A DNA stretch of 17,832 nucleotides from Tritrichomonas foetus. Taxonomy: Eukaryota > Parabasalia > Tritrichomonadida > Tritrichomonadidae. The notes under the pieces are model-generated. The model was not told the origin of the DNA and ran no database searches. It saw only the letters and a list, made by a program, of their open reading frames with translations. The DNA is taken from contig MLAK01001000.1 in the NCBI GenBank assembly GCA_001839685.1, positions 1 to 17,832 on the forward strand. The letters run 5' to 3'. This document shows, one piece after another, positions 16,372 through 17,832 of this stretch (its first letter is position 1; every line of letters starts with the position of its first letter). The position numbers and the translations under genes were made by a program.

Positions 16372-16494
16372 GGAATGGACTTTATAATTGCCATAAGAGC
16401 GTCTTTGCTTCTTCGACAGATGATGGTGTTTTGGCGACTTGAATATTTGGCTATTGCTGCGAGAATTAGGGCAAGCGTGGGATGTCTGGAACAA
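16372..16494 (-). other. Open N-terminal extension of the MOB1 frame, lacking an ATG
   Basis: 41 codons in phase with MOB1, starting at a TTG. The translation runs from FQTSHACPNSRSN through QIFKSPK to KKQRRSYGNYKVHS. The length from IFK to LQQAV is close to that from TFK to LRQAV in human MOB1A, so it looks coding. The frame upstream meets a TAA at 16527-16525 with no ATG. Confidence 0.5.
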
Positions 16495-16525
16495 TTTAAA
16501 AAATAGATTTTTGGCTTTTACTTTT

Positions 16526-16530
16526 TATGA
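16526..16530 (-). promoter_or_regulatory. Initiator-like TCATA upstream of MOB1
   Basis: On the minus strand TCATA puts +1 A at 16528, 34 nt before the TTG at 16494 and about 157 nt before the ATG at 16371. Its position fits a start in the N-terminal extension better than the internal ATG. Confidence 0.3.
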
Positions 16531-17243
16531 GATGGTTTTTAATTCATCAATTCAAAAATACATTTGAATAAACAGAAAAAACTAATTATCTGAAAAAGTC
16601 ATGAATTTTATATTGTAATGCGGGAAAATTGAAAATATAGAAAATTTGAAATATTCAATAATTTCTGATAATTATCATCTGAATTTAAAGAATTGGATGA
16701 TAGAAAAATTTTGGCCATTTGCTTTGATCTTTTTCAAAATCTTTGAATTATTATTCAAAAAGTTGTGCTCTTGAAACAGTTATTTAAAAACCTGATAATC
16801 CTTTCAATCAATAACCGTTTACATTCAAAAAGTTAAAAGTGGATATTTCAACAGAAAATTATTACGATATTCAATAGCCTTTCATCGATTCAAGATGACA
16901 TTTAGGAAAAAAGGTTTGTTTGATGATGCAATCGAAATGAAAAGCAATAATAAAGTGAAACATGATTCTATCATTCCCAAAAATAATCATTAGGTTAAAA
17001 TTTAAGGGGCAACTGACATCACATCGAGCTATATCAAAATTTTGAAGCNGCTCTATGAATGATTTAGAAAAAGTTATGTTACTAGAATTATTGAAAAAGT
17101 TATTCGTCACTTAAAAAGTTATGTTACTAGAATTATTGAAAAAGTTTCTTTCACAATTTTATCAACTTTTTCATTGAAATATTTTCAATAATCCCTGAAA
17201 TTATATTATTCAATTTTTTTACTAAAAATCCGCCATTTTCAAA
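16531..17243. other. AT-rich divergent intergenic region
   Basis: Roughly 700 bases with no supported gene and one ambiguous base at 17049. AAAAAGTT recurs at 16758, 16828, 17068, 17093, 17113 and 17138 (approximate for the first two). AACCGTTTAC at 16813-16822 has a Myb-site-like core on the other strand. TCATT at 17171-17175 is a possible initiator 71 nt before the next ATG. Confidence 0.45.
17068..17146. repeat. 34-bp direct repeat with a 45-bp period
   Basis: Identical 34-bp copies occur at 17068-17101 and 17113-17146, each starting and ending with AAAAAGTT and sharing ATGTTACTAGAATTATTG between. An 11-base spacer separates them. They lie about 100-175 bases upstream of the following gene and could be a duplicated promoter block. 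Confidence 0.9.
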
Positions 17244-17832
17244 ATGGATAAAGTGTTTGTTCCAGCGAATAAACTAACTTTTTTCTATCCCTATATATTT
17301 TGCTATCACCATTCACTACAGGGAAGCAAAATGCGAAGAACTGCAATTGAGCAGGCTTTGAAAATCTGCAATATTCCTATTACAACCTATAATATCAATC
17401 AAATGCGCTTGTTTTTTCACAAAAACTGTCATCTGATTCAAACAAAGAATTATGTAGATTCAAAAGCTCCAAATTTCCCGGAGAAACAAACTTTTCATGA
17501 ATGCAATAATAAATTTCACTTATTGTCGTTTTCTCATACAGAGATAATTAATGTACCGGCAATTAGTGAATATATAGATGTTCAAAACTATATTGATTCA
17601 ATGAATAAAACGGAAATTATCAGTTTGCTCCAAAGCAACCCAAATTTTGATCAATTTCAATGCAGAATTGAAAATGAGTTATTAAAAAAGGAACATAACC
17701 GTTTGAAACAAAAGATCTCGTCATTGACATATGAAAACACTCAGTTAAAACAAAAAATAACCGAATTAAATAGTTCTTTTTGCGAATTATCTAATAAATT
17801 CAGTGAAATAAAAGCCAAATCCGAAAAAAAAA
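17244..17832 (+). CDS. Incomplete coiled-coil protein, runs off the window
   Basis: 196 codons are present before the window ends. The frame opens after a TAA at 17223-17225. The first ATG is 17244 (MDKVFVPANKLTFFY); a later in-frame ATG at 17331 is the alternative. Residues 1-140 look folded, with many aromatics and scattered Cys and His (C20, C42, C62, C87, C140), but I recognise no zinc-finger spacing or known domain. From about residue 141 the sequence becomes a strong coiled coil (ENELLKKEHNRLKQKISSL and on), continuing to the edge. The full protein is likely a longer coiled-coil protein. No function can be assigned. Confidence 0.7.
   Translation, partial: MDKVFVPANKLTFFYPYIFCYHHSLQGSKMRRTAIEQALKICNIPITTYNINQMRLFFHKNCHLIQTKNYVDSKAPNFPEKQTFHECNNKFHLLSFSHTEIINVPAISEYIDVQNYIDSMNKTEIISLLQSNPNFDQFQCRIENELLKKEHNRLKQKISSLTYENTQLKQKITELNSSFCELSNKFSEIKAKSEKK

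Noticed and set aside
16440..16530. An intron 3' end just before the MOB1 extension (TTGTTCCAG)
   Set aside because: There is a CAG but no ACTAAC-type branch sequence close by and no clear GTAYGT donor after an ATG; kept only as a possibility in the MOB1 finding.
16871..17110. 79-codon minus-strand frame containing the ambiguous base
   Set aside because: TTG-type start, aromatic-rich translation of AT-rich DNA, overlaps the 34-bp repeats, no recognisable motif.
1..17832. Mobile element, CRISPR array, tRNA or rRNA genes
   Set aside because: No transposase or reverse transcriptase motifs, no regularly spaced repeats with unique spacers (both arrays are pure tandem), and no convincing tRNA T-loop or A/B boxes were seen.

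Overview
The window reads as nuclear DNA of a unicellular eukaryote, most likely a trichomonad (Parabasalia, possibly Tritrichomonas-like). The DNA is very AT-rich and densely packed with apparently intronless genes on both strands, with short intergenic gaps. The products are eukaryotic: an ER-type Hsp90, Rad23, uL6/RPL9, WDR83/MORG1, MOB1, and a GAF-phosphodiesterase. A compact two-repeat Myb protein is typical of trichomonads. Four or five genes have a TCA(C/T)(A/T) initiator-like sequence a short way upstream, as in trichomonad core promoters. The organism is inferred from this combination; no single signature proves it.

Layout: 1-788 is AT-rich upstream DNA. A Myb-like factor (789-1595, +) has no ATG where its start should be. 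1596-3242 is mostly non-coding, with one possible gene relic at 2631-2846. A coiled-coil protein of unknown function follows (3243-3959, +), then GRP94-like Hsp90 (4321-6774, -). Divergent from it is a membrane-anchored acidic/lysine-repeat protein (7115-8128, +), which converges on a Rad23-like UBL-UBA protein (8275-8928, -). Rad23 is divergent from a large GAF-GAF-GAF-GAF-PDE protein (9145-12546, +). RPL9 (13106-13681, -) is convergent with the PDE gene across a 17-bp-period minisatellite. WDR83 (14042-14944, +) is followed by a second 17-bp-period minisatellite and hairpin-forming DNA. Next come a broken paralogue of the PDE gene (15373 to about 15740, -) and a MOB1 gene (15835-16371, - ; the open frame extends to 16494). 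An incomplete coiled-coil gene (17244-17832, +) runs off the end.

The genes do not form an operon-like system. They cover housekeeping (translation, ER folding, ubiquitin-proteasome shuttling), signalling (PDE-like, MOB1, WDR83 scaffold) and transcription (Myb).

The strongest second-look items are these. (1) The PDE relic carries a 206-bp tract identical to the live gene, flanked by homology of only about 81%; this is a gene-conversion signature and an inverted repeat. (2) The PDE domain of the live gene has lost a metal-binding Asp and other conserved residues. (3) The GRP94-like protein lacks a KDEL-type tail. (4) The Myb and MOB1 genes lack an ATG at the expected start. (5) There are two different 17-bp minisatellites, each just 3' of a plus-strand gene, one with a clear 68-bp higher-order duplication. 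I see no mobile element, CRISPR array, tRNA or rRNA gene.
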